A DNA stretch of 64,000 bases from JAMHWF01 sp048500255 (GCA_048500255.1 JASNYH010000003.1:62001-126000), one strand, 5' to 3'; shown: positions 21,077 to 30,340, counted from the stretch's first letter. The notes: generated by a model not told the origin, from the letters alone. Program-made: numbers and translations.

Positions 21077-21123
21077 ACCGCAACGCCCCGACGGCACCGG
21101 GGAGATCGGCAGCAACGAACGAT

Positions 21124-23187
21124 TCAGTCGTCGTCGCGGGCGCCGTGCTGGGCGGTGAGCTGCTGCTGGATCGACGGCGGCACGGCCTCGTAGTGGCTCA
21201 GCGCGAGGGTGTAGCGCCCCTGGCCGCCCGTCATCGAGTTCAGGCGCAACTGGTACGACGCCAGCTCGGACAGCGGCGCCTGGCCGATCACCGCCAGCTG
21301 CCCCGGCGTCGCCGTGCGCGTGCCGCTGACCAGTCCGCGGCGCGACGACAGATCGCCCGTGATGTCGCCGATGCAGGCATCGGGCGCCGTGATCTCCACG
21401 TTGACGATCGGCTCCAGCACGATCGGCCCCGCCTTGCGCACGGCGTCGATGAAGGCCTTGCGCCCGGCGGTGACGAAGGCGATCTCCTTGCTGTCGACGC
21501 TGTGGTGCTTGCCGTCGTGGACGACGACGCGCACGTCCAACACGGGGTGACCGGCGATCACGCCGGCCTCCATCGCCTGGCGCACGCCCTTCTCGACGGC
21601 CGGCATGAACTGCCCCGGAATCGTGCCGCCCTTGACCTGGTCGACGAATTCGAAGCCGGCGCCGCGCGGTAGCGGCTCGACGCGCAGGAACACCTCGCCG
21701 AACTGGCCGGCGCCGCCGGTCTGTTTCTTGTGGCGGTGGTGGCCGTCGGCCGGCGCCGTGATGGTCTCTCGGTAGGCGATACGCGGCGGCCGCGTCGCCA
21801 CTTCGCAGCGGTAGATATCGCTCAGCCGGTCGAGCAGCGCGCGCAGGTGGAGCTCGCCGAGGCCATAGACGACGGTCTCGTTGGTCGCCGCCACGTGCTC
21901 GACCTTCAGGCAGGGATCCTCGTCGACGAGTTTTTGCAGGATGTCCCACATGCGCTGCTCGTCGCCACGCCGCTTGGGCTCGATGGCCAGCCCGTGCACC
22001 GGCACCGGAAACTCGAGCGGCTTGAGGTGGATGTGGTCGTCCTCGGCGGCGTCGTGCAGCACGGCGTCGAAGTGGATGTCGTCGACCTTGGCGACGGCGC
22101 ACAGATCGCCCGGCACGCCCTGCGCCACCTCGACGTGCTCCTTGCCGCGCAGCATGAACAGATGGCCGACCTTGAACGGCTTGCGCCCGTCGCCGATGTA
22201 GAGCTGGCTGTCGCGCGTCACGACGCCCTGGTGGATGCGGAACACGCCCATCTTGCCGACGTACGGGTCCTGCGTGACCTTGAACACGTGAGCCAGCACG
22301 TGGCGGCTCGCGTCGGGCTCGGCACGCAGCTCGACCGCCGCGGCGCCCTCGCCGTTGAGGAACACTGGCGCGTTGCCCTCGGCCGGATTGGGCAGCAGCT
22401 TGGCGATGATGTCGAGCAGTTCCGCGACGCCAGCACCGTTACGCGCCGACACGAAGCAGATCGGGATCAGGTGCCCCTCGCGCAGCGCCTGCTCGAGCGG
22501 CGCATGCAGCTCGCGCGGATCGACGTCTCCCTCGTTGAGATAGCGCTCGACGAATTCGGGGTCGACTTCGACCACCTGCTCGACGAGCGCGCGGTGCGCC
22601 GCATCGACCGACGAGAAATCGGGCTCGTGGCCGCGGGGCGCGGCAGGGTTGAAGAAGCAGTCGACCACTTCGGTGCCGCCCCGCGCGGGCAGGTTCAGCG
22701 GCAGGCACTCGCGGCCCCAGGTGGAGCGGATCGTCTCGGTCAAGGCCTGAAGGTCGACGCCCTGGGCGTCGATCTTGTTGACGACGACGATGCGGCACAG
22801 ATTACGGTGCGCGGCCCACTCCATCATGCGCGCGCTCATCGTCTCGATGCCCGTCGTTGCGCTGACGACGATGGCTGCCGTCTCGACGGCCTCGAGCGCC
22901 GTCATCGACTGGCCGAGGAAGTCGGCGTACCCCGGTGTGTCGATCAGGTGGATGCGCGTCTCGCCGTGCGCCAGGTGGACCGGCGACGAGTTCAGCGAGT
23001 GCCCGACCTTGCGCTCGAGCGGGTCGAAGTCGCTGACCGTCGAGCCGCGCTCGAGGCTGCCTGGGGCGCCGATGGCTCCGGCCTTCCACAGCAGCGCCTC
23101 GGTCAGGCTGGTCTTGCCCGAGGCGGCCTGGCCGACGAGCGCCAGCGTGCGAATCGCCGCAGTGGCGGGATGCGGGGTGATGGGCAT
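21124..23187 (-). CDS. Elongation factor G-like GTPase (EF-G paralogue)
   Basis: A 687-residue protein with the domain order of EF-G: GTPase (1-270), domain II, and domains III-V ending in ALSHYEAVPPSIQQQL. The P-loop reads GQAASGKTSL (19-28) instead of GHxDxGKT, and the G3 motif is DTPGYADF, with Tyr at the usual catalytic His. It therefore belongs to the EF-G-like branch, whose role is poorly defined, and not to the main translocase. A clear GAAGGAG ribosome site precedes the start at 23187. Confidence 0.85.
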   Translation of the reverse strand: MPITPHPATAAIRTLALVGQAASGKTSLTEALLWKAGAIGAPGSLERGSTVSDFDPLERKVGHSLNSSPVHLAHGETRIHLIDTPGYADFLGQSMTALEAVETAAIVVSATTGIETMSARMMEWAAHRNLCRIVVVNKIDAQGVDLQALTETIRSTWGRECLPLNLPARGGTEVVDCFFNPAAPRGHEPDFSSVDAAHRALVEQVVEVDPEFVERYLNEGDVDPRELHAPLEQALREGHLIPICFVSARNGAGVAELLDIIAKLLPNPAEGNAPVFLNGEGAAAVELRAEPDASRHVLAHVFKVTQDPYVGKMGVFRIHQGVVTRDSQLYIGDGRKPFKVGHLFMLRGKEHVEVAQGVPGDLCAVAKVDDIHFDAVLHDAAEDDHIHLKPLEFPVPVHGLAIEPKRRGDEQRMWDILQKLVDEDPCLKVEHVAATNETVVYGLGELHLRALLDRLSDIYRCEVATRPPRIAYRETITAPADGHHRHKKQTGGAGQFGEVFLRVEPLPRGAGFEFVDQVKGGTIPGQFMPAVEKGVRQAMEAGVIAGHPVLDVRVVVHDGKHHSVDSKEIAFVTAGRKAFIDAVRKAGPIVLEPIVNVEITAPDACIGDITGDLSSRRGLVSGTRTATPGQLAVIGQAPLSELASYQLRLNSMTGGQGRYTLALSHYEAVPPSIQQQLTAQHGARDDD

Positions 23188-23408
23188 GCACGCTCCTTCG
23201 GACCGACGGCTGGGCCTCTCGCAACGAGCGTACGGGATGGTTCGCGACGACACAAGCCGGCCGGCACCGGGGGTTTGTGCCGATGCCCCCTGGCGCGGCA
23301 CGGTTGTCGTGAGCCGTGCCCTACAGGGCGCGCCGGCCGGCGCCGACAGACAGCGGCTGGGGTGCGGCCACAGACTGCCGCCAGCACACGCCCCCGAGTT
23401 GCCCCGCC

Positions 23409-23978
23409 ATGCGAGCCGCCGTCCTCGCCGCCACGATCGCCAGCCTGCTGGCGACCGTCGCGGCGCGCGCCGACGAGATCGAGATCACCTTCGCGGGCAA
23501 CGCGCGCTACGCGTTCAGCGTCGAGCGCCTCGACGGCGCGGCGCTGCCCGTCGAGTCGGCGCTGGCGCCGGGGCGCGACGCGCTGGGCCGCCCGCTCAAC
23601 GAGATCGACGGCGTCGCGCTGCGCTGGTGGCTGCGGCGCGGACGCGCCGACGTGGGTCTGGGCATCGGCACGATCGGCCGGCGCATCGACAGCACGGACG
23701 GGCGCGCCGAGGCTCCGCTGCTGTACGGCACGTCGACGCTCATCGTCGGCTGGCGCTGGTCGATGGGCGAGCGCTCGTTGCTGTATGCCGATGCCTCGGG
23801 CATGCGCAGCTACGGCGCCGACCTCGTGCAGGCCAAGGTCGGCGTCGAGTGGAAGCCGCGCACCTCGGCGCTGGGTTTCGAGCGCGGCGCGCTCGGCATC
23901 CGTTTCGATTCGGGCTATCGCATGTCGCTGCGCGCCAAGCGCGGCGGCTTCGGCGTCTACCTGCGCAGCCAGTTCTGA
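23409..23978 (+). CDS. Exported protein of unknown function
   Basis: A 189-residue protein with a signal peptide (residues 1-20, cleavage after VAARA). The mature part alternates hydrophobic and polar residues and ends RGGFGVYLRSQF with a C-terminal Phe, features of outer-membrane beta-barrels or their relatives. Repeated segments such as GVALRWWLRRGRADVGLGIG support a beta-rich fold. I do not recognise a named family. A small basic/acidic protein gene follows 14 bases later. Confidence 0.55.
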   Translation: MRAAVLAATIASLLATVAARADEIEITFAGNARYAFSVERLDGAALPVESALAPGRDALGRPLNEIDGVALRWWLRRGRADVGLGIGTIGRRIDSTDGRAEAPLLYGTSTLIVGWRWSMGERSLLYADASGMRSYGADLVQAKVGVEWKPRTSALGFERGALGIRFDSGYRMSLRAKRGGFGVYLRSQF

Positions 23979-23992
23979 AGGAGAGCAACGCG

Positions 23993-24220
23993 ATGACCCG
24001 CAAGAAACAGCGAACGCCCGGTGGCCGTGGCGCCGTCGCCGTCGAACAGACCGCCGGCCCGGCGCCGAAGCTGCCGCACGAGCGTGACGAATCGACCGAC
24101 GGCATGCAGGACGGGCCGCGCGAGCGGATGCGTCAGGCGCACGACGACGTCGTGCAGGGCCGCCGCGACACGAGCCGAGGCGAAGTCAGCGACAGCACCT
24201 ACCACAAGCTCAGGAAGTGA
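23993..24220 (+). CDS. Small hydrophilic protein of unknown function
   Basis: A 75-residue, strongly charged protein without hydrophobic segments, probably disordered. A good AAGGAGAG site (23978-23985) sits eight bases before the ATG, which supports real expression. It follows the exported protein gene closely, so the two are likely co-transcribed. Function unknown. Confidence 0.6.
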   Translation: MTRKKQRTPGGRGAVAVEQTAGPAPKLPHERDESTDGMQDGPRERMRQAHDDVVQGRRDTSRGEVSDSTYHKLRK

Positions 24221-24254
24221 GCCGCCTCACTCGGGCTCGACGACGCCGGCGGCG

Positions 24255-25748
24255 TCACTGGAACGCCACTTCGGCGAAGCTGCGCAGCTTGCGGCTGTGC
24301 AGCTGTCCGAGGCCGGCGCGGCGAAGGATCTCGATGGCGCTCACGCCGATGCGCAGATGCTGATCGACGCGCTCGCGATAGAAGTGGTCGGCCATGCCGG
24401 GCAGCTTGATCTCGCCGTGCAACGGCTTGTCGCTCACGCACAGCAGCGTGCCGTAGGGCACGCGGAAGCGGAATCCGTTGGCGGCGATCGTCGCGCTCTC
24501 CATGTCGAGCGCGATTGCGCGGCTCTGGCTGAAGCGGCGCTCGGGCGTGCGCTCGGCGTTGCGCGACGGCAGCAGCTCCCAGTTGCGGTTGTCGGTCGAC
24601 GCGACGGTGCCGGTGCGCATGATGCGCTTGAGCTCGTAGCCCTCGAGCCGCGTCACCTGCGCCACTGCCGACTCGAGCGCCACCTGGATCTCGGCCAGCG
24701 CCGGGATCGGCACCCACAGCGGCAGCTCCTCGTCGAGCACGTGGTCCTCGCGCACGTAGCCGTGGGCGAGCACGTAGTCGCCGAGCTGCTGCGTCGTGCG
24801 CAGGCCGGCGCAGTGGCCGAGCATGATCCAGGCGTGCGGGCGCAGCACGGCGACGTGGTCGGTGATCGTCTTCGCGTTCGAGGGCCCGACGCCGATGTTG
24901 ATCATCGTGATGCCGGCACGGTCGGGGCGCACCAGGTGGTAGGCCGGCATCTGCGGCAGGCGCGGCGGCGCGGCGCCTAACGCGTCGCCCGGTTCGGCGG
25001 CGGCGCCGGCGCGCCGCGTCACCACGTTGCCCGGCTCGACGAAGGCGGTGTAGTCGCCCGCGGCGTCGCGCATCAGCTCGTGGCCGAGCTCGATGAACTC
25101 GTCGATGTAGAACTGATAGTTCGTGAACAGCACGAAGTTCTGGAAGTGCTCGGGCAGCGTGCCGGTGTAGTGGCGCAGGCGGCGCAGCGAATAGTCGACG
25201 CGCGGCGCCGTGAACAGCGCCAGCGGATGCGCCTCGCCGGGCGCCGGCTCGAGCGTGCCGTTGGCGATGCCGTCGTCCATCGCGTTGAGGTCGGGCAGGT
25301 CGAACACGTCACGCATGCGAAGCCGCCGCTCCGGGCTCATCGTGCCCTCGATGTGGTCGTGCTCGGCGAACGAGAAGTGCACCGGGATCGGCTGCGCGCT
25401 CGTGCCGACCTCGAGCGCGACGCCGTGGTTGCGCACGAGCAGCGCAAACTGCTCGAGGTAGTAGTCGCCGTACAGGTCGGGCCGCGTCAGCGTCGTCTCG
25501 TAGCTGCCGGGGCCGGCGACGAAGCCGTACGACAGCCGCGAGTCGGCGCGCGCGAAGGTCTCGGTGCGCACGCGCACGAAGGGGTAGCAGGCGCGTACGT
25601 GCTGCGCGAAATCCTCACCGGTCACGAAGCGCTGCAGCGCGTCGCGCAGGCGCGCGATGCTGCCGTCGTAGATCTCGCGCACGCGCGCCAGTGCGGCGGC
25701 CGGATCATCGAAGCGGGCCGGCGCGATGTAGACGGATTCGGGGCTCAT
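24255..25748 (-). CDS. amn: AMP nucleosidase
   Basis: A 497-residue enzyme that splits AMP into adenine and ribose 5-phosphate. The N-terminal AMN-specific domain (about 1-180) is followed by a nucleoside-phosphorylase-like catalytic domain with GVGPSNAKTITDHVAVLRPHAWIMLGHCAGLR and the ALDMESATIAANGFRFRVPYG segment. Start at 25748 (MSPESVYIAP). It is divergent from the MFS transporter gene with only 60 bases between. Confidence 0.95.
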   Translation of the reverse strand: MSPESVYIAPARFDDPAAALARVREIYDGSIARLRDALQRFVTGEDFAQHVRACYPFVRVRTETFARADSRLSYGFVAGPGSYETTLTRPDLYGDYYLEQFALLVRNHGVALEVGTSAQPIPVHFSFAEHDHIEGTMSPERRLRMRDVFDLPDLNAMDDGIANGTLEPAPGEAHPLALFTAPRVDYSLRRLRHYTGTLPEHFQNFVLFTNYQFYIDEFIELGHELMRDAAGDYTAFVEPGNVVTRRAGAAAEPGDALGAAPPRLPQMPAYHLVRPDRAGITMINIGVGPSNAKTITDHVAVLRPHAWIMLGHCAGLRTTQQLGDYVLAHGYVREDHVLDEELPLWVPIPALAEIQVALESAVAQVTRLEGYELKRIMRTGTVASTDNRNWELLPSRNAERTPERRFSQSRAIALDMESATIAANGFRFRVPYGTLLCVSDKPLHGEIKLPGMADHFYRERVDQHLRIGVSAIEILRRAGLGQLHSRKLRSFAEVAFQ

Positions 25749-25808
25749 GAGATCCGCGGTATGGTGGCCGTCATTGTGCGCCGACGGCGCCGCCGCACGA
25801 GTCCACCG

Positions 25809-27011
25809 ATGGCCGACCCCGATCCCCGCGACCACGCCGCGCCGCCGCGGCGCGTGCTGCCCGTGATCGTCGCGGCGCAGTTCGCCTGCACCTCGCTGTG
25901 GTTCGCCGTCAATGCCGTGATGACGGACCTGCAGCGCGCGCTCGCGCTGCCCGCCGGCGCCGTGGGCACCCTCACGTCGGCGGTGCAGCTCGGCTTCATC
26001 GCCGGCACGCTCGTGTTCGCGCTGCTCGCCGTGGCCGACCGCCATTCGCCGCGCCACGTCTTCCTCGTGTGCGCGCTCGCCGGCGCGCTCGCCACTGCAG
26101 CGGCGACGTGGCTGCCGGTGGGCTACTCCGGGCTCGTCGCGCTGCGCGCGCTCACGGGCTTCTGCCTCGCAGGCATCTATCCCGTCGGCATGAAGATCGC
26201 CGCGGGCTGGTACCGGCAGGGCCTCGGCGCGGCGCTCGGCTGGCTGGTCGGCGCGCTGGTGCTCGGCACGGCGCTGCCGCACGCCTTGCGCGCGACGGGC
26301 ACCGAGGCGCCCTGGCAGCTCGTGATGGCGGCCGTCAGCGTGCTCGCCGCGGCGGGCGGCGTGGCCGTGTGGGCGCTGGTGCCCGACAGCCCCCACGTGC
26401 CGCGCAGCGCCACGCTGCAGTGGCGCGCGCTCGCCGCCGTGTGGGCCGACCGGCGGCTGCGCGCGTCGGTGTTCGGCTACTTCGGCCACATGGTCGAGCT
26501 CTATACGCTGTGGGTGCTGGCGCCGGCGATCGCCGCGACTCGCCTGGCCGGCGCCGACGTGTCATGGGCCGCCTTCGCGACGATCGGCGCCGGCGCGCTC
26601 GGCTGCGTCGGCGGCGGCCTCGTCGCGCGGCGCAGCGGCAGCGCGCGCGTCGCCGGCGCCTGCCTGGCGACGAGCGGCGCGTGCTGCCTGCTCGCGCCGT
26701 GGGGGCTGGGCGCGGGCGACGCCGCGTTCGGCGCCTGGCTCTTCGTGTGGGGCTTCGCCGCCGCCGGCGATTCGCCGCAGTTCTCGACGCTGACGGCGCA
26801 CAACGCACCGCCCTCGGCAGTCGGCTCGGTGCTCACGCTGGTCAACAGCATCGGCTTCGCCCTCTCCGTCGTGAGCATCGAGCTCTTCGTCGCGCTGGCG
26901 CTGCGCGTGCCGCTCGGCGCGCTGCTGCCGTGGCTGGCCCTCGGGCCGGCGCTCGGACTGTGGGCATTGGCGCCGCTGCTGCGCACGCCGCGCCATGATG
27001 GACCGTCATGA
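25809..27011 (+). CDS. Major facilitator superfamily transporter
   Basis: A 400-residue, twelve-helix inner-membrane transporter. The loop between helices 2 and 3 reads VADRHSPRHVF, an MFS motif A variant, and TGFCLAGIYPVGMKI occupies helix 5. The substrate is unknown; the helix 1 phrase FACTSLWFAVNAVM resembles CynX/NimT-like or nitrate-type members. Its last codons overlap the aldo/keto reductase start (ATGA at 27008-27011), so the two are coupled. Confidence 0.85.
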   Translation: MADPDPRDHAAPPRRVLPVIVAAQFACTSLWFAVNAVMTDLQRALALPAGAVGTLTSAVQLGFIAGTLVFALLAVADRHSPRHVFLVCALAGALATAAATWLPVGYSGLVALRALTGFCLAGIYPVGMKIAAGWYRQGLGAALGWLVGALVLGTALPHALRATGTEAPWQLVMAAVSVLAAAGGVAVWALVPDSPHVPRSATLQWRALAAVWADRRLRASVFGYFGHMVELYTLWVLAPAIAATRLAGADVSWAAFATIGAGALGCVGGGLVARRSGSARVAGACLATSGACCLLAPWGLGAGDAAFGAWLFVWGFAAAGDSPQFSTLTAHNAPPSAVGSVLTLVNSIGFALSVVSIELFVALALRVPLGALLPWLALGPALGLWALAPLLRTPRHDGPS

Positions 27012-27868
27012 CGACGAAGACCGTGATGCTGCCGACCGGCGAGCGCGTGCCCTCGCTCGGCATGGGCACCTGGCGCATGGGCGAGGCGCGGCGCGCGCAC
27101 GCCGCCGAGGTGGCGGCGCTGCGTGAGGGACTGCAGCTCGGCTACCGCCTGATCGACACCGCCGAGATGTACGGCGAAGGCGGCGCAGAGCGCGTCGTCG
27201 GCGAGGCGCTGGCCGGCGCGATCGCCGCCGGCGAACTCGAGCGCGACGACGTGTTCGTCGTCAGCAAGGTCTATCCGCACAACGCCGGCCGGCGCGGCGC
27301 CGCCGCCGCCTGCGAGCGCAGCCTGCAGCGGCTCGGGCTCGAGCGCATCGACCTCTACCTGCTGCACTGGCGCGGCGCGCATCCGCTGGGCGAGACCGTC
27401 GAGGCCTTCGAGTCGCTGAAGGCGCAGGGGCGCATCCGCCACTGGGGCGTCAGCAACTTCGACGTCGACGACTTGTGCGAACTCGCTGCGGTCCCGGGCG
27501 GCGCGCACTGCGCCGCCAATCAGGTGTGGTACTCGGCGGCCCGGCGCGCGCCGGACTACGCGCTGCTGCCCTGGCTGCGCGAGCGCGGCATCGCGCTGAT
27601 GGCCTACAGCCCGATCGACCAGGCGGCGCTGGCGCGCCATCGCGCGCTTGGAGCCGTCGGCCGTCGGCTCGGCGCGACGGCGGCGCAGGTCGCGCTGGCC
27701 TGGGTGCTGCACCATGCCGGCGTGATCGCGATCCCGAAGGCGGCCACGAGCGCACACCTGCGCGAAAACCGGGCCGCAGCCTCGCTCGCGCTCGATGCCG
27801 AGGCGCTGCGCGCGATCGACGCCGCGTTCCCGCCGCCGACCGCGGCGATGCCGATCGCCATCAACTGA
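27008..27868 (+). CDS. Aldo/keto reductase
   Basis: A 286-residue NADPH-dependent oxidoreductase. The catalytic tetrad is visible: Asp50, Tyr55 (LIDTAEMYG), Lys87 (VVSKVYP) and His120 (LLHW). The C-terminal segment AIPKAATSAHLREN binds NADPH. Substrate not predictable. Translation is coupled to the MFS gene; the 3' end overlaps the convergent dioxygenase-like gene by 8 bases. Confidence 0.92.
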   Translation: MTTKTVMLPTGERVPSLGMGTWRMGEARRAHAAEVAALREGLQLGYRLIDTAEMYGEGGAERVVGEALAGAIAAGELERDDVFVVSKVYPHNAGRRGAAAACERSLQRLGLERIDLYLLHWRGAHPLGETVEAFESLKAQGRIRHWGVSNFDVDDLCELAAVPGGAHCAANQVWYSAARRAPDYALLPWLRERGIALMAYSPIDQAALARHRALGAVGRRLGATAAQVALAWVLHHAGVIAIPKAATSAHLRENRAAASLALDAEALRAIDAAFPPPTAAMPIAIN

Positions 27869-28475
27869 GGTCGACGACGAAGTCGTAGGCCGCCGTGTCG
27901 GCGCCGCGCTGCCACGCGAGTTCGAGCATGGCGGCGTGCAGTCCGTCGCGGCGTTTGCCCGGCTCGTCCGGGAAGTAGAGCTGCGTCGTCAGCACGCGCG
28001 CACCCGGCGGCTGAACCTTGACGTGGTAGTGGCGCGTGCGCCCCGGATAGAGCCCCGGCACGATCGTCGCGAAGCGCCAGCGCCCGTCGGCATCGGTGTA
28101 GACGTGGCCGCGCCAGCGATCGCCGGCGACGTCGTAGTCGCCGCGCGCGTCTGCGTGCCACAGGTCGACGAGGGCGCGCGCCACCGGACGGCAGCGCGTC
28201 GTCAGCACGCGGCCGTGCAGCACGAGGCGCTCGCCGGCGGCGCCCGGCTCGACGAGGTCGGCGCGCTGCGGCGAGCGCGGGCGGAAGTACGGTCCCTCCG
28301 TCTGCGGCAGCGTCGCCGCGGCGCCGTCGGCATCGCAGGCGGGCGTCGGCGCCAGCGTGCGGGCGTGAGCGAGGCGCGGCCATGCTGCGGCGAGCGGTAC
28401 GAACGCCGCGCCGCGCGCCAGCACGCGCAGCGCGCCGCGCCGCGTGCTCGAAAGCGGGAAGGGTCGTCGCGTCAT
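27861..28475 (-). CDS. Intradiol ring-cleavage dioxygenase-like exported protein
   Basis: A 204-residue protein of the catechol/protocatechuate dioxygenase superfamily. An N-terminal STRRGALRVLARGAAF segment looks like a twin-arginine signal, with cleavage near AHA. Iron-ligand candidates are Tyr in LWHADARGDYD and the Tyr/His cluster RTRHYHVKV. Exported members of this family are common in proteobacteria, and their substrates are mostly unknown. Start at 28475 puts the RR motif at residues 12-13. Confidence 0.8.
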   Translation of the reverse strand: MTRRPFPLSSTRRGALRVLARGAAFVPLAAAWPRLAHARTLAPTPACDADGAAATLPQTEGPYFRPRSPQRADLVEPGAAGERLVLHGRVLTTRCRPVARALVDLWHADARGDYDVAGDRWRGHVYTDADGRWRFATIVPGLYPGRTRHYHVKVQPPGARVLTTQLYFPDEPGKRRDGLHAAMLELAWQRGADTAAYDFVVDLS

Positions 28476-28615
28476 GTCGGGACTCCGCGGCCGAGGGGTC
28501 GGCGTCTGGCGCGACGATAGCCGAGGCGACGTTCGCATGCCATGACGACACTCCGATCATGGGCTGTCGCCGGTGCCGCCGTTGTGGTCGAATGAGGGCA
28601 CACGGATCTGCCGTC

Positions 28616-29452
28616 ATGCCGATTGCCGAAGCCCCTCGCCCCGACCCGCGATCCGAGCCGCTGTGGCTGCAGGCGCTGACGCGCCTCGTGCTGCGCCACG
28701 GCCTGTGGCGCGCGACGGCCGCATTTACCGTCGTGATCACGCTGCTGTCGGTGGCGACGTCGCAGCTTGTCGTCGCCTTGCTCGGGCGCGGCAACCCGCT
28801 GGTCGCCGCCTTGTCGGCGCTGGTCTGCTGCGTCGTCGTGGCGCCGCTGGTCGGCTCCGTGATGCTGCGGCTGGTGTTCGCCCTCGAGAAGGCGCGCTTG
28901 AAGCTCGCCGTGCTGGCGACGCAGGACGAGCTCACCGGAGTCTGCAACCGCCGCCATTTCATGGGCGTCGTGCAGCGCGAGTGGGCGCGTGCTCACCGCT
29001 ATCGCACCGACGCGGCGCTGCTGCTCGTCGATGTCGACCACTTCAAGCGCGTCAACGATGCGCACGGCCACTTGTGCGGCGACGAGCTGCTGCGCCGCAT
29101 CGCGCACGGCATCGCGCAGTCGCTGCGCCAGGCCGACGTGCTGGCGCGCTTCGGCGGCGAGGAGTTCATCGTCTTCCTGCCGCAGACCGATCCGCTGGGC
29201 GCGCTCGACGTCGCCGAACGCATCCGCGAGGGCGTGCAGGCGCTGCGCCTCGAGTGGCACGGCGTGACGATCGGCGTCACGGTGAGCGTCGGCGTCGCGC
29301 CGCTGCGCCCCGACCTGCTGTCGCTCGACTGGTCGATTCACGAGGCCGACACGGCGCTCTACGCTGCCAAGGCGGCCGGCCGCAACTGCGTGCGCAGCGT
29401 GCCGATCACGGCCAATCGCAGCGGCGACGCGCATCCGATCAGCTCGAGCTAG
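28616..29452 (+). CDS. Diguanylate cyclase with two membrane helices
   Basis: A 278-residue protein. Two hydrophobic helices (about residues 35-85) precede a GGDEF domain. The active site reads GGEEF, so it should make cyclic di-GMP, and RQAD five residues upstream is the inhibitory I-site (RxxD). There is no evident sensory domain apart from the membrane part. An in-frame ATG at 28592 would add eight residues; neither start has a good ribosome site. Confidence 0.9.
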   Translation: MPIAEAPRPDPRSEPLWLQALTRLVLRHGLWRATAAFTVVITLLSVATSQLVVALLGRGNPLVAALSALVCCVVVAPLVGSVMLRLVFALEKARLKLAVLATQDELTGVCNRRHFMGVVQREWARAHRYRTDAALLLVDVDHFKRVNDAHGHLCGDELLRRIAHGIAQSLRQADVLARFGGEEFIVFLPQTDPLGALDVAERIREGVQALRLEWHGVTIGVTVSVGVAPLRPDLLSLDWSIHEADTALYAAKAAGRNCVRSVPITANRSGDAHPISSS

Positions 29453-29541
29453 TCTCATTCCTGCGCCGGCGCGACGGTTGATCGCCGCGCGCGCGCCGCG
29501 GCGCTACAGTCACAGCACGACGCACTCGAAGGAGGACGACG

Positions 29542-29910
29542 ATGGCCGGAGGAGTCTCCCTGCATGCGCTCGACGTCGCCGCCGGCGTGCCGGCGCGCGG
29601 CATGCGCGTCGAGCTGTGGGCGCTGGCGCCGACGCGCCGCCAAGTCGCCAGCGGTTGGATCGGCCGCGACGGTCAGCTCGAGCACGCGTCGGCGCTTGGC
29701 CTGGGCGTCACGCTCGGCACCTATCAGGCGCTGTTCCACGTCGGCGAATACCTGCGAGACAAGGGGCTGCAGCCGAGCCCGCTGGTCGAGGAGGTCACGG
29801 TGCGCTTTCACGTGCGCGACCTCGGCGAGCACCTCCACCTGCCGCTGCGCTTCACGCCGTGGGGGTTCACGCTGTTCGCCACGGCCGACGCGCGCAGCCA
29901 CGGCTTGTAG
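29542..29910 (+). CDS. Transthyretin-like protein (5-hydroxyisourate hydrolase family)
   Basis: A 122-residue protein. The N-terminal SLHALDVAAGVPARGM and the HLHLPLRFTPWGF segment identify the HIU hydrolase/transthyretin family, which acts in urate breakdown. However, the chain ends in TLFATADARSHGL instead of the family signature YRGS, so activity is uncertain. A good GAAGGAGG site precedes the ATG. No other purine-catabolism gene is adjacent. Confidence 0.75.
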   Translation: MAGGVSLHALDVAAGVPARGMRVELWALAPTRRQVASGWIGRDGQLEHASALGLGVTLGTYQALFHVGEYLRDKGLQPSPLVEEVTVRFHVRDLGEHLHLPLRFTPWGFTLFATADARSHGL

Positions 29911-29921
29911 GCGCGGTGGTG

Positions 29922-30140
29922 TCAGCGCGCCGTGGTGCTCGTCGGCTCGGCAGCGGCTTCGGCGGCGGCGCGCCTCTCGTGCGGCACCTGCAGCTGCCCG
30001 ACGAAGCTCAGCAGCAGCAGCGCGAACAGCACGCCGGCGACGGCGGCGCGCAGCATCGTCGAGTGCAGCGCGGCGCGCCACTCGCGGCGCCACTGCTCGC
30101 GCGTCGGCCACGCCAGCGCGAAGTGCGGCACCCCTCCCAT
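29922..30140 (-). CDS. Small single-helix membrane protein
   Basis: A 72-residue protein with a Trp/Arg-rich amphipathic N-terminus (residues 12-22), one membrane helix (LRAAVAGVLFALLLLSFVG) and a polar Ala/Glu-rich tail. Its ATG lies two bases after the stop of the 65-residue gene upstream, so the pair forms a small operon. I do not recognise it. Confidence 0.5.
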   Translation of the reverse strand: MGGVPHFALAWPTREQWRREWRAALHSTMLRAAVAGVLFALLLLSFVGQLQVPHERRAAAEAAAEPTSTTAR

Positions 30141-30142
30141 CG

Positions 30143-30340
30143 TCAACCCCGCTCGGGCGCCGCGCCCGGCCAGCCGCGCTGCAGCTCGGGATGGGCGCAT
30201 TCGTAGCCGATTGCGGCGAGCAGCGGGTCGTCCAGCGACGGCTGCGTCGCTGCGGCCGGTGCGTCTGCATGCATGCCCGACGGCCGCGCGCCGAAGAACC
30301 CGCTGCGCCCGTCGATCGTCTCGTCGTCGCCCTGCGTCAT
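30143..30340 (-). CDS. Small soluble protein of unknown function
   Basis: A 65-residue, proline- and acid-rich protein (MTQGDDETIDGRSGFFGARP at the start) without a membrane segment. A CAGGAGC ribosome site is about 13 bases before the ATG. It precedes the small membrane protein by two bases, suggesting coupled expression. No family recognised. Confidence 0.5.
   Translation of the reverse strand: MTQGDDETIDGRSGFFGARPSGMHADAPAAATQPSLDDPLLAAIGYECAHPELQRGWPGAAPERG

Noticed and set aside
25898..26998. A 366-codon Arg-rich plus-strand frame within the MFS gene
   Set aside because: The MFS frame has twelve helices and family motifs, so the alternative frame is a shadow.
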